In this document: in pieces, positions 15,941 to 24,695 of the stretch
Position numbering within the stretch: the stretch's first letter is position 1
Layout: every line of letters begins with the position of its first letter
NCBI GenBank assembly: GCA_051984675.1
Contig: JBPYFK010000007.1
Span: forward strand, 62,001 to 126,000
Length of the DNA: 64,000 nt
Reading direction: 5' to 3'
Origin: JBPYFK01 sp051984675
GTDB taxonomy: Bacteria > Actinomycetota > Actinomycetes > Mycobacteriales > Pseudonocardiaceae
Made by a program: the position numbers and the translations under genes
Notes under the pieces: generated by a model
The model's input: only the letters and a program-made list of their open reading frames with translations
Database searches by the model: none
What the model was told of the DNA's origin: nothing

Positions 15941-16828
15941 CTAACGAGCCCAGACGTCGGTGATCGGAGCAGCCGGCTGGCCGAGTTCCGACAATCCGTA
16001 AGCAGCCTCGATCGTGTGCAGCACGCTGTAGTGGCTGATCGGTTCGGCGTACCTTCCGGGCTTGACATGGGCACCCGTGATCAACGTAGGGACTCGGTTG
16101 TCGCCCTGCGAGTCGTCCTCGTCCCACGTGACGATCAGCAGGCTGTTGTGCGTGGCTGCCCACTGTGCGTAGTGGTCCATGTTGGTACGCAGCCAGGTGT
16201 CAGCCTGACCGACAGTGCCGTCGTGCATGTCGTCGGTGAGGTTCGGTGCGATGAATGCGACGGTTGGCAATGTCGCATAGTCTCGGGGGAATGCCTTGAA
16301 CGGTTGGTTCACCGCTGCGGGCAGCTCAAAGTTCGTCCACGGCGCGTGTTTGCGGGCGTATGGTCCGGCCGCGCAGACGAGATCGCCGGTCGCCGGTAGT
16401 GATTCGGAGTAGCCGCCGAACGTGTCACCTGCGGCGTTGAGCTGCCGAGCGACGTTGCTCGTCGTGAAGGCATGCGGGCACGAATCGTCGGTGACGCCCT
16501 GGGTGGACCCTGAGAACAACGCGAGGTAGTTGGGTTGGCTGGGGTGTGTCACCGCATGCGAGTCGGTGAACACCGCACCGTGTCGCGCCAGTTCGTTGAT
16601 GTACGGCGCGTCAGGGCTACCGAGTATCGCCGAGGAAGGTCGGTTCTCTTCGACGACCACGACGACGTGATCGAAGCGCGGAACTGATCCCGGGGCAGGG
16701 GCAGGCACCGTTGCCGGAGCGGGTTCGCGCGGACCGGAAGGTCCCGATGCGCAACCAGCCAAGGACCAACCAGCCAAGGACAGGGCGGCCGTCACGGCGA
16801 CCGTCAATCGCGCCAACCACCAGCTCAT
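15941..16828 (-). CDS. Secreted lipoprotein phosphoesterase (AcpA / phospholipase C-like family)
   Basis: A 295-residue exported enzyme. The N-terminus is a lipoprotein signal (two Arg-free hydrophobic runs ending in SLAGCAS, Cys at about residue 26), followed by a Pro/Ala linker. The catalytic domain begins FDHVVVVVEENRP, the family's metal-binding opening. It continues with THPSQPNYLALFSG (nucleophile region), an acidic TDDMHDGTV and IVTWDEDDSQGDNRVPTLITG near the end. This is the acid phosphatase / phosphoesterase family PF04185 in its short form. It would act outside the membrane on phosphate esters; the exact substrate is not determinable. It is transcribed away from TauE/SafE and toward amt. 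Confidence 0.85.
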   Translation of the reverse strand: MSWWLARLTVAVTAALSLAGWSLAGCASGPSGPREPAPATVPAPAPGSVPRFDHVVVVVEENRPSSAILGSPDAPYINELARHGAVFTDSHAVTHPSQPNYLALFSGSTQGVTDDSCPHAFTTSNVARQLNAAGDTFGGYSESLPATGDLVCAAGPYARKHAPWTNFELPAAVNQPFKAFPRDYATLPTVAFIAPNLTDDMHDGTVGQADTWLRTNMDHYAQWAATHNSLLIVTWDEDDSQGDNRVPTLITGAHVKPGRYAEPISHYSVLHTIEAAYGLSELGQPAAPITDVWAR

Positions 16829-16991
16829 CGTGCGAGCTTAACCGCTGTTGCCGCTCGTAGGTGGTGCGCTCGGCCCGAGCCTGCCGCGTGGCGGTGGACT
16901 GTTGTCTGCCTCACGTATGGTCCGCTGGGAGACTCCCGTTGCATAGCCTCGCTAACCAAAGCTCACCGGTCGACGAGGACGGGAGCATCGA

Positions 16992-17747
16992 GTGACAGGA
17001 TGGGAAGCTGTCGGTGTTGTGCTCGCGGGCGTGTTCGCGGGAACGATCAACACCGTGGTCGGGTCGGGCACGCTGGTGACCTTTCCCGCCCTGCTCGCGG
17101 TCGGATATCCGCCCGTGGTCGCCAACGTCTCCAACTCACTCGGTCTAGTGCCTGGTTCGCTGTCCGGCGCGATCGGCTACCGACGCGAGCTAGCCGGTCA
17201 ACGCCGCCGACTGTGGCAACTCGGACCCGCGTCGTTGCTCGGTGGCATCTGTGGCGCGGTCCTGCTGCTGGTCTTGCCGCCGGAGGCGTTCAAAGCGGTC
17301 GTCCCCGTCCTCATCGCCATCGCGCTGGTCTTGGTGCTTGCTCAGCCGTGGCTGGCTCGCCGGTTGGCGCATCACCAGCTGCACCCGCACGCACATGCCA
17401 GCTTCGGGCTGTGGATCGGAGTGTTCCTCACCGGCGTCTATGGCGGGTACTTCGGAGCCGCTCAGGGTGTTCTGCTGGTCGGGCTGATGGGTGTGCTCGT
17501 GCAGGACACCCTCCAGCGGATCAACGCGACGAAGAACGTGCTGGCGCTGCTGGTCAACATGGTCGCTGGGCTGATGTTCGTGTTCATCGCACATGTCGCG
17601 TGGCTGGCCGTGCTGTTGGTCGCGGTCGGGTCCCTGATCGGTGGGTGGCTCGGCGCCCGCGTAGGTCGCCGTCTGCCGCCCGTCGCGCTCCGGGTAGTGA
17701 TCATTGCAGTGGGCGTCACGGCGATCGTCAGGCTTGTGACGACCTGA
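16992..17747 (+). CDS. TauE/SafE family anion permease
   Basis: A 251-residue membrane protein with about eight helices in two repeats. The first repeat has GTINTVVGSGTLVTFPALLAVGYPP and NVSNSLGLVPGSLSGAIGYRREL. The second has GVYGGYFGAAQGVLLVGLMG and RINATKNVLALLVNM; these paired GxG and N-rich motifs are diagnostic of the TauE/SafE (DUF81) family of sulfite/sulfoacetate-type exporters. GTG at 16992 follows GGGAG by 7 bases. It stands alone between divergent and convergent neighbours, and the transported anion is unknown. Confidence 0.9.
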   Translation: MTGWEAVGVVLAGVFAGTINTVVGSGTLVTFPALLAVGYPPVVANVSNSLGLVPGSLSGAIGYRRELAGQRRRLWQLGPASLLGGICGAVLLLVLPPEAFKAVVPVLIAIALVLVLAQPWLARRLAHHQLHPHAHASFGLWIGVFLTGVYGGYFGAAQGVLLVGLMGVLVQDTLQRINATKNVLALLVNMVAGLMFVFIAHVAWLAVLLVAVGSLIGGWLGARVGRRLPPVALRVVIIAVGVTAIVRLVTT

Positions 17748-17813
17748 GCGGGATTCCGGTGGCACACCGTCGGTGAGGCTCCGGGTGGCGGCGCGCCGCG
17801 CCAACCCCGGAGG

Positions 17814-18593
17814 TCAGGTGTGACGGACTTGGACGCCGGGGCGCCACCCGAGCAGGCGGGAGATACCGAGGCCGCTTGCGATCACGGAGGGCAGCACCGC
17901 CTGGCGCCTCACCGAATGAGCGCGCACGACCACGGACAGGGCTGCGACGACTCGGCCCTGTCCATTCACCACCCGGGTGGCCACCGAATCGGCGTCGTCG
18001 GTCAGCTCGCCCCGCACCGTCGCTGTTCCGGTGCGGCGGCAGTCGGCGATCTCCTTTCGCAGCGCCGCCGGGTCCACGACAGTCCGCGCCGTGTATCGCC
18101 GAAGCCCGCCCGACATCACGTTCTCGATCAGCTCCGCACCACCGTGGCTGAGCAGGACCTTGCCGACACCCGAGCAGTGCAGTGGAAGCCGCCCGCCGAC
18201 CTGGGAGACGAGCCCGAGCGCCTCCGGCGCGGACAGTCGCTCGATGATCACCGCTTCCTGGCCTTCGAGGACCGCCAGTTGCACGTGCTGGTGCAGTGCG
18301 GTGTAGAGATCCTCCAGGAACGGTTGGGCCAGGGTGCGAAGCGGTTCGGTGAGCGGAGCCAGGGTCCCGAGTTGCCAGAGGCGCAGGCCCACTGTGAATC
18401 TGCCGTCCGGTCGGCGCTCCAACGCCCCGTACTCGGTGAGTTCCATGACCAGGCGCCGCACGGTGGCGTGGGGCATGCCTGTCTTGCGCACCAGTTCGGC
18501 GAGGCTGAGTGCGCTGTGCCCGGGCTGGAACGCGAACAGGACTTCTAACAGGCGAGAACTCACGGTTCTGCCGGGCTCGCTGGTCCGGGGCAT
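17814..18593 (-). CDS. IclR-family transcriptional regulator
   Basis: A 259-residue IclR regulator. The N-terminal winged helix-turn-helix is at about residues 10-70 (RLLEVLFAFQPGHSALSLAEL, TGMPHATVRRLVMEL, ERRPDGRFTVGLRL). The effector-binding domain follows with LPLHCSGVGKVLLSHG (effector-pocket motif), a TVRGELTDDADSVATRV strand and ALSVVVRAHSVR. It is divergent from the flavin hydroxylase (143 bases between starts) and very probably controls the hydroxyquinol operon; IclR regulators of the PcaR/PobR type are common controllers of aromatic catabolism. Confidence 0.9.
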   Translation of the reverse strand: MPRTSEPGRTVSSRLLEVLFAFQPGHSALSLAELVRKTGMPHATVRRLVMELTEYGALERRPDGRFTVGLRLWQLGTLAPLTEPLRTLAQPFLEDLYTALHQHVQLAVLEGQEAVIIERLSAPEALGLVSQVGGRLPLHCSGVGKVLLSHGGAELIENVMSGGLRRYTARTVVDPAALRKEIADCRRTGTATVRGELTDDADSVATRVVNGQGRVVAALSVVVRAHSVRRQAVLPSVIASGLGISRLLGWRPGVQVRHT

Positions 18594-18661
18594 GGCTACA
18601 GCCCCCTCGCTGTCCGGTGCCGCTCGGTCTTACCCACTGAGGATATCCGGCGATGTTCATA

Positions 18662-18687
18662 GGATGGACATGCTCAGGCATCCATCC
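18662..18687. promoter_or_regulatory. Operator-like inverted repeat between IclR regulator and hydroxylase
   Basis: GGATGG at 18662-18667 and CCATCC at 18682-18687 form an interrupted palindrome, with further ACATGC/GGCAT matches inside. It lies 49 bases ahead of the hydroxylase start in the divergent region. A site for the IclR regulator is the simplest reading. Confidence 0.4.
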
Positions 18688-18735
18688 GGCGGGTGCGGCA
18701 GCATGCGAGCCGTGCGGCGGCGGGAGCGGAGAGAG

Positions 18736-19911
18736 ATGAGCCAGTCCGGCGGAACACCCGAAATCGCCATCCTCGGCGGCGGAATAGGCGGTCTCGCTGC
18801 TGCGGCGTTTCTCCGGCGAGCCGGCCTGCGGAGCACGATCTACGAGCAGGCAGCCGAACTGAAGGAGGTGGGTGCCGGCCTCGTGGTGGCACCCAACGCC
18901 GCTCGGCTGCTGCGCCGGCTCGACGTGCTCGACGAGCTGGTGCGGCGCGCGGTGAAGTTGGACGTCGGCTGGGAGTTCCGGCGCTGGCAGGATGGCACGG
19001 TCCTGTCAGCCGAGGACCTCGCTACGTCATGCGAGCGGCTCTACGGCGAACATACCTATACCGTCCATCGCGCCGACCTGCTCGAAGTCGTCAGACGAGC
19101 CGTCCCCGAGGGCACGGTCCGTCTCGGCAGGCAATGCACCGACCTGTTCCTGCGAGGTGAGCGCCCGGCGCTGCGCTTCGAAGACGGTGCGGTGATCGAG
19201 GCTGACATCGTGATCGGGGCCGATGGCGTCCACTCAGTCGTGCGTCGTGCGCTCGCCGAATCGCCGGCGCCGGCGTATTCGGGAATCTGTGCCTTCCGTG
19301 CGCTGGTGCCGGCGGAGAAGGCGCCACCGCTGGCCCGCCGGAGCGCGCAGACACTGTGGATCGGGCCGGAGCATCATCTCGTGCACTACCCGATCTCAGC
19401 GGGCAGGCTGGTGAACCTCGTTGCTTTCGCTCCGGCAGGGGACTACTCGGTCGAGTCGTGGACGGCGACGGCGACCGTCGGTGAATTCCTCGCGGAGTTC
19501 GACGGCTGGGACCCCCGGCTGCTCGACTTGATCCGCGCGGCCGGCACGCCTGGGCGCTGGGCGTTGCTGGACCGGGCGCCTCTGCGACGGTGGAGCTACG
19601 GACCCGTAACCCTGCTCGGCGACGCCGCGCACCCCATGTTCCCGTTCTTCGCGCAGGGAGCCGCGCAAGCGATCGAGGACGCCGCAGTGCTGGCACAGTG
19701 CCTCGCCGCGGACGTCATGGACCCCAGCAAGGCGCTCCAGCGCTACGAAGCGCGGCGGATTCCGCGCACCACCCGGCTCCAAGAAGTCAGCCACGGTCGA
19801 GCGCGCATCAACCACCTGCCCGACGGGCAGGAGCAGCAGGCTCGCGACCAAGCGTTCGCCAGAAGCGATCCTCTGGTCGCCAATGCCTGGATCTACGAAT
19901 ATGACGTCTGA
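18736..19911 (+). CDS. FAD-dependent aromatic monooxygenase (salicylate-hydroxylase type)
   Basis: A 391-residue class A flavoprotein hydroxylase. GILGGGIGG-type FAD loop (IAILGGGIGGLAAAAFL) at residues 10-26, YEQAAELKEVGAGLVVAPNAA, the DG motif ADIVIGADGVHSVVRRAL, and the second FAD motif PVTLLGDAAHPMFPFFAQGA. Salicylate 1-hydroxylase-like enzymes add OH with or without decarboxylation. With maleylacetate reductase and hydroxyquinol dioxygenase directly downstream, the expected product is hydroxyquinol, for example from 2,4-dihydroxybenzoate or resorcinol; the substrate is inference. ATG at 18736 has GGAGCGGA upstream. First gene of a three-gene operon. Confidence 0.87.
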   Translation: MSQSGGTPEIAILGGGIGGLAAAAFLRRAGLRSTIYEQAAELKEVGAGLVVAPNAARLLRRLDVLDELVRRAVKLDVGWEFRRWQDGTVLSAEDLATSCERLYGEHTYTVHRADLLEVVRRAVPEGTVRLGRQCTDLFLRGERPALRFEDGAVIEADIVIGADGVHSVVRRALAESPAPAYSGICAFRALVPAEKAPPLARRSAQTLWIGPEHHLVHYPISAGRLVNLVAFAPAGDYSVESWTATATVGEFLAEFDGWDPRLLDLIRAAGTPGRWALLDRAPLRRWSYGPVTLLGDAAHPMFPFFAQGAAQAIEDAAVLAQCLAADVMDPSKALQRYEARRIPRTTRLQEVSHGRARINHLPDGQEQQARDQAFARSDPLVANAWIYEYDV

Positions 19912-19949
19912 ACCGCCCTGCGGATCGCAACGACGAGAGGAGCGGACGA

Positions 19950-21029
19950 GTGCGCTTCGTGCATGAGAGTCCGCGTCAGCGGGTGTGTTTCGTGCCTGGT
20001 GAGGCGGCGCGAGCGCTTCGCGACGAGGTCGAGTGGCTGGGCTGCTCGAGGGCGATGATCATCGCCGCGCCGTCGAAGGCCCAGATCGTCGACGAGTTGA
20101 GCAGGGATATCGCGGTGGTGCACCGGCATCACGAGGTCGCCATGCACGTTCCACTCGCGGTGGCGCAGGAGGCGCGCGAGGCCGCCCGCGACCATGGCGC
20201 CGATCTTCTGGTGAGCGTCGGCGGGGGCTCCGCCACCGGCGTGGCGAAGGCCGTTGCGTTGACCACCGGACTGCCGATCGTCGCGGTTCCTACCACCTAT
20301 GCGGGGTCGGAAGCGACAAGTGTCTGGGGGCTGACGGAGGGTGGGCACAAGACCACCGGCGTCGATGAACGGGTCCGCCCCCGCTCCGTGGTTTACGACG
20401 CCGCGTTGACGCTGTCGCTGCCCGTGCCCTTGAGTGTGGCTTCGGGACTGAACGCGCTGGCGCACTGCGTCGATGCGATGTGGGGACCGCGAGCCGACCC
20501 GATCGACCGGCTCCTGGCCGCGGAGGGAGCACGCGCCTTGCGGGTCGGGCTGCCCAAGGTCGTGGCCGACCCGACGGTCCTGGCGGGACGCGAGCAAGCC
20601 CTGTACGGGACGTACCTGGCGGCCGTCGCCTTCTCCTCAGCGGGTTCGGGGCTGCACCACAAGATCTGCCATGTCCTGGGCGGCAAGTACAACCTTCCGC
20701 ACGCCCAGACACACGCGGTGGTCCTGCCCTACGTCCTGGCCTTCAACGCGCCTGCGGCACCGGAAGCCGAGGAACGGCTCGCCGCCGCGCTCGATGCCTC
20801 CTCAGCCCTCGACGGCCTGCAGCGACTGCGGCACTCCGTGGATGCCCCGAAAGCGCTACGGGATTACGGCTTCGACGAGAGTGACATCGATTCGGCGGTG
20901 CTGGCGATCCAGGAGGAGATTCCCACGGGCAATCCTGGCCCCGTGACAGCCGAGAACCTGCGGCGTCTGCTGTACGCGGCGTGGCGGGGCGCGGACCCTG
21001 GAACGGTGACGATCGACGAGGAGGACTGA
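19950..21029 (+). CDS. Maleylacetate reductase
   Basis: A 359-residue iron-type alcohol dehydrogenase family enzyme that reduces maleylacetate to 3-oxoadipate with NAD(P)H. Markers are DLLVSVGGGSATGVAKAVAL (nucleotide loop), PIVAVPTTYAGSEATSVWG, the metal-ligand helix GLNALAHCVDA, and SGLHHKICHVLGGKYNLPHAQTHA, all typical of maleylacetate reductases rather than glycerol or butanol dehydrogenases. GTG at 19950 follows an AGGAGCGG. It lies 38 bases after the hydroxylase and 3 bases before the dioxygenase gene, so the three form one operon. Confidence 0.93.
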   Translation: MRFVHESPRQRVCFVPGEAARALRDEVEWLGCSRAMIIAAPSKAQIVDELSRDIAVVHRHHEVAMHVPLAVAQEAREAARDHGADLLVSVGGGSATGVAKAVALTTGLPIVAVPTTYAGSEATSVWGLTEGGHKTTGVDERVRPRSVVYDAALTLSLPVPLSVASGLNALAHCVDAMWGPRADPIDRLLAAEGARALRVGLPKVVADPTVLAGREQALYGTYLAAVAFSSAGSGLHHKICHVLGGKYNLPHAQTHAVVLPYVLAFNAPAAPEAEERLAAALDASSALDGLQRLRHSVDAPKALRDYGFDESDIDSAVLAIQEEIPTGNPGPVTAENLRRLLYAAWRGADPGTVTIDEED

Positions 21030-21032
21030 GAA

Positions 21033-21941
21033 GTGGGTGACCCGCCGAGCGTGCCTCCCCAACAGCAGGCACGTGAACAGGCTTTGGTCGACGAGGTCGT
21101 GGCCTCGTTCGACGGCACCAGCGATGCGCGCCTGAAGCAGGTCCTGCGGTCCTTGACCCGGCACCTGCACGCATTTCTTCGCGAAGTGCGGCTCACCGAA
21201 GAGGAGTGGACCCAGGCCATCGAGTTCCTCACCGCGGCCGGGCACCTCACCGACGACAAGCGGCAGGAGTTCGTCCTGCTCTCCGACGTGCTGGGTGTTT
21301 CGATGCAGACGATCTCGATGAACAACCAGGCGTACGAGAACGCAACCGAAGCGACCGTCCTGGGGCCGTTCTTCACCGAAGATTCCCCGGAAATTCCGTT
21401 GGGCGGGGATGTCTCCGGTGGCGCGGCCGGCCAGCCGTGCTGGGTCGAGGGCACAGTCACCGACACCGACGGACAACCCGTTCCCGGGGCGCGCGTCGAG
21501 GTCTGGGAATGCGACGAGGACGGGTTCTACGACGTGCAATACCCCGGCGATCGCGTTGCCGCCCGCGGACACCTGTTCACCGACGACGTGGGCGGCTACC
21601 GGTTCTGGGCCTTGACTCCCGTGTCTTATCCGATCCCGCACGACGGTCCGGTCGGCGCTCTCCTCGACGCCGCCAGCCGATCCCACATGCGCGCCGCGCA
21701 CCTGCACTTCAAGGTCAGCGCGGCGGGGAAACGCACCCTCATCACGCACATCTTCGTGCGCGGCGACTCGTACCTCACGCGCGACGCGGTGTTCGGAGTC
21801 AAGGACTCGCTCATCGTCGACTTCACCCCGCAACCGGCCGGCACCCGCACGCCGGATGGTCGCGACCTCGGCGAGCGAACCTGGACCAGGACCCGATTTG
21901 ACATCGTCCTCGCCTCGCGGAACCGCGATGAAGAGCCATGA
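21033..21941 (+). CDS. Hydroxyquinol 1,2-dioxygenase (intradiol)
   Basis: A 302-residue non-haem Fe(III) intradiol dioxygenase that opens hydroxyquinol to maleylacetate. The N-terminal helical dimer domain (LRSLTRHLHAFLREV, EWTQAIEFLTAAGHL) precedes NNQAYENATEATVLGPFF. Then come the catalytic-core features VEGTVTDTDGQPVPGARVEVWE, YDVQYPG, ALTPVSYPIPHDGPVG and MRAAHLHFKV (Tyr, Tyr, His, His iron ligands). GTG at 21033 has GAGGAGG 9-15 bases upstream. It ends 17 bases before the convergent carrier gene. Product and substrate both fit the neighbouring maleylacetate reductase. Confidence 0.93.
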   Translation: MGDPPSVPPQQQAREQALVDEVVASFDGTSDARLKQVLRSLTRHLHAFLREVRLTEEEWTQAIEFLTAAGHLTDDKRQEFVLLSDVLGVSMQTISMNNQAYENATEATVLGPFFTEDSPEIPLGGDVSGGAAGQPCWVEGTVTDTDGQPVPGARVEVWECDEDGFYDVQYPGDRVAARGHLFTDDVGGYRFWALTPVSYPIPHDGPVGALLDAASRSHMRAAHLHFKVSAAGKRTLITHIFVRGDSYLTRDAVFGVKDSLIVDFTPQPAGTRTPDGRDLGERTWTRTRFDIVLASRNRDEEP

Positions 21942-21958
21942 GAAGAGCCGATCGGGTC

Positions 21959-23203
21959 TCACGCCTGGCCGGACGCCGGTGCTTGAGGAACTCTGTCGCC
22001 GCCGCCAATGTTCACGATCGAAGTGCGTGACGCCCATGGTGCCGCAGCCATGGCCAGCAGCCCGAGCAGCGCGGCTGCTGCGAAGAAGTAGAAGCCCCAC
22101 GGGTAGGCCACCCCGGCGCTTACGAGCACACCGGTGAAAAGGGGTCCGGCGATGGCGCCCAGCCGTCCGACGCCGGAGGTGATTCCCAGCGCCGACCCAC
22201 GGATCTGTGCCGGATAGTGCTGGGCGACGTAGGCGAACACGAGCACCTGCGCGGAGAAGATGAAGACGCCGGCCAGGAAGATGGCGACGTCGAGCAGCAC
22301 GCTCACCTGGATACGGAAGCTCAACGCGGCAAGCAGAAGAGCACCCAGGCCGAACCAGAGCAGGACGGTGCGCGAGATCCCGCGCGTGTCCCCTACGTAA
22401 CCGGCCAGCAGCATCCCGACGACGCCACCGGCGTTGAGGACGAAAAGCAGCGTGATCGAGGTTGACACGTTGTAGCCGGCCGTCTTCATCAGGCTCGGCA
22501 GCCAGGTGTTGAGCCCGTAGACCAGCACCAGGCCCATGAACGTGGCCACCCAGACCGCGAGAGTGGCCCGCAGGTACCGTGGCCGGAGCAAGTCCGCCAT
22601 GGTGACCTTCTCGGCTGGTTCGACCGATGCGCGTCCGGGCACCGTGTCCTCCAGCTTCGACCACATGATCCCCGCGACGACAAGCCCGGCGGCGCCGCAC
22701 ACGTAAAAGGGCATCTGCCAGGTGTTGTGTGCTGCCAGTACCAACAGGGATGCCGCGACCGCCCCGACGTGGTACCCGGTCATGGTGGTGGTGTTGGCCC
22801 GCGCGCGACGGTCCACGGGAAGGTACTCGGACATGAACGTCAGCGCGGTGGGCATGCATGACCCGAGGCCGAGGCCCGCAAGGAGTCGAAGCGCCGCGAA
22901 GGCCGTGACGTTGGGCGCCAGCGGCAGCACGATGGTCAACAGCGAGAAGCTCACGACCGAGGCGATCAGCACCTTGCGGCGCCCGATGACGTCCGCCAGT
23001 GGTGTCACGAAGGCCGCACCGAGCGCGACACCGACAAGCGTGACCGTGGCGACCATCGTCAGGCTCGCCGGTGTGAAATGCAGGCGTCCGTCGTGCTGGA
23101 GTGCCAGGCTGGTCGCGCCGAGCGCTACGAGATCGAAGCCCTCAATCAGGACGGTTAACCAGCACAACGTCGCGGGCCAGGACAGGCGTTGCTTCGTGAT
23201 CAT
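21959..23203 (-). CDS. MFS transporter, aromatic acid:H+ symporter (AAHS) family
   Basis: A 414-residue 12-helix carrier. AAHS markers are LIEGFDLVALGATSLAL at the first helix (the D is family-conserved), FVTPLADVIGRRKVLIASV (GxLaDxxGRR motif), RLLAGLGLGSCMPTALTFMSEY, RRARANTTTMTGYHVGA and the C-terminal GSALGITSGVGRLGAIAGP. This family imports benzoate, 4-hydroxybenzoate, protocatechuate and relatives, so it would feed the pathway encoded around it. It is the last gene of the benzoylformate decarboxylase - aldehyde dehydrogenase - carrier set, 25 bases after the dehydrogenase. Confidence 0.9.
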   Translation of the reverse strand: MITKQRLSWPATLCWLTVLIEGFDLVALGATSLALQHDGRLHFTPASLTMVATVTLVGVALGAAFVTPLADVIGRRKVLIASVVSFSLLTIVLPLAPNVTAFAALRLLAGLGLGSCMPTALTFMSEYLPVDRRARANTTTMTGYHVGAVAASLLVLAAHNTWQMPFYVCGAAGLVVAGIMWSKLEDTVPGRASVEPAEKVTMADLLRPRYLRATLAVWVATFMGLVLVYGLNTWLPSLMKTAGYNVSTSITLLFVLNAGGVVGMLLAGYVGDTRGISRTVLLWFGLGALLLAALSFRIQVSVLLDVAIFLAGVFIFSAQVLVFAYVAQHYPAQIRGSALGITSGVGRLGAIAGPLFTGVLVSAGVAYPWGFYFFAAAALLGLLAMAAAPWASRTSIVNIGGGDRVPQAPASGQA

Positions 23204-23228
23204 GGAAACTCTCCGTTGAGTCGATTGC

Positions 23229-24683
23229 TCAGAAGGGGTAGGTGGGTATCTCGGGCAGCACGGTGACCCACTGCGTCTCGGTGAAGGCGTCCATGTTCGC
23301 GCTCGCGCCGCCGAAGCGGGACCCGTTGCCGGAGTCCTTCACGCCGCCGAAGGGCACATTCGGTTCGTCGGACACCGTCTGGTCGTTGATGTGGATCTTG
23401 CCGGTGTCGAGTTGGTCAGCGAGCCGCATCGCACGGCCGACATCGCCGAGAATCCCGACCGACAGGCCGTATTCGGAGTCGTTGGCGATCCGGGCGGCTT
23501 CCTCGAGCGTCGAGTAGGTCAGCACCGGGGCCACCGGCCCGAAGATCTCCTGCCGCCATGCCGGCGATTCGGCGGCGGCACAGGCGAGCACCGTCGGCGG
23601 GTAATAGGGAGTGTCCGGCGTTCCACCTGCCAACACGCGATCCCCCGTCGAGACTGCGGCTCGTACCACCGTGTCGACTTGGTCCAGTTGGTTCTGGTCG
23701 ATGATCGGGCCGAGCGCCACCTCGTCGGTGGCCGGATCGCCGACCGGCAGGTGTGCGGCTTTCTCGGCCAGGGCCGCCAGATAGTCCTCGGCGACCGACT
23801 CGTGGACTAGGTGGCGACCCGCCGACATGCAGATCTGGCCCTGGTGGTTGAACGAGCCGAACGCCCCTGCGCTGGCTGCCTTCGCCACGTCGGCTCCCGG
23901 AAGCAGGACCAGCGCGTTGTTGCCGCCCAGCTCCAGGTGCACCCGCTTGAGCAGCCGGGACGCGGCCTCGCCGATCTTTCTGCCGGTGGCGGTCGACCCG
24001 GTGAAGGAGATGACGCGCACGGCGGGGTCCTCGATGACCGCGGCACCGACGTCCGAGCCGCCAGGCAGCAGGTGCAGCAGGCCCTCTGGCAGGCCGGCCT
24101 CCTCGAAGATCCGCATCAGCGCCACGCCCCCGCAGACCGCCGTCCGCGGATCGGGCTTGAGCAGCACCGCGTTACCGAGTGCGAGGGCGGGCGCGACGGA
24201 TCTGATCGACAGGATCAAGGGGAAGTTGAACGGGGCGATCACCGACACCACCCCGGCCGGACGGCGGCGCGCGAACGACCAGCGCGCCTCGTTGGAGGGC
24301 AGCACCTCACCGTGCGGATGCGTGGGCAAAGCGGCGGCCTCGTAGCAGATCCCAGCGGCCATATCCAGCTCTACCGCGGCCTTCGGGGGTATCGAGCCCG
24401 TTTCCCGCACGATCCATTCGGCCAGCTCGGTGCGGTGCTCGTTCCAAAGATCGCCAGCCCGCCGCAGCACCGCTGCGCGTTCGGCGGGCGGCGTGCTCGC
24501 CCACTCCCGCTGCGCTTGGGCCGCGGCGGCGGCCGCGCGACGTACGTCCTCGGAGTCGGCAAGCCCGAGGCTACCGAGCTGTTTCCCGCTCGCGGGTTCC
24601 ACCACGGCCTGCGTGCCGGCACCGCCGGGGCGCCAGCCGGACGTGTTGATCTTGTCCGCCCAAAGGTTGTCGTCCAGCAGCAT
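23229..24683 (-). CDS. Aldehyde dehydrogenase, benzaldehyde-dehydrogenase type
   Basis: A 484-residue NAD(P)-dependent aldehyde dehydrogenase. Catalytic residues are readable: Asn153 (APFNFP), Glu251 (LELGGNN) and Cys285 (GQICMS); the cofactor-binding FTGSTATGRKIGEAA is intact. The N-terminus MLLDDNLWADKINTSGW is characteristic of the benzaldehyde/vanillin-dehydrogenase branch rather than betaine-aldehyde enzymes. It sits between benzoylformate decarboxylase (12-base gap) and an aromatic-acid carrier. Its job is therefore to oxidise the (hydroxy)benzaldehyde released by the decarboxylase to the corresponding benzoate. Confidence 0.9.
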   Translation of the reverse strand: MLLDDNLWADKINTSGWRPGGAGTQAVVEPASGKQLGSLGLADSEDVRRAAAAAAQAQREWASTPPAERAAVLRRAGDLWNEHRTELAEWIVRETGSIPPKAAVELDMAAGICYEAAALPTHPHGEVLPSNEARWSFARRRPAGVVSVIAPFNFPLILSIRSVAPALALGNAVLLKPDPRTAVCGGVALMRIFEEAGLPEGLLHLLPGGSDVGAAVIEDPAVRVISFTGSTATGRKIGEAASRLLKRVHLELGGNNALVLLPGADVAKAASAGAFGSFNHQGQICMSAGRHLVHESVAEDYLAALAEKAAHLPVGDPATDEVALGPIIDQNQLDQVDTVVRAAVSTGDRVLAGGTPDTPYYPPTVLACAAAESPAWRQEIFGPVAPVLTYSTLEEAARIANDSEYGLSVGILGDVGRAMRLADQLDTGKIHINDQTVSDEPNVPFGGVKDSGNGSRFGGASANMDAFTETQWVTVLPEIPTYPF

Positions 24684-24695
24684 GGCCTCTCCTGA

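Noticed and set aside
20856..22859. 667-codon open frame on the minus strand opposite hydroxyquinol dioxygenase and the aromatic-acid carrier
   Set aside because: It spans two clearly real genes, has no recognisable domain and shows antisense composition.
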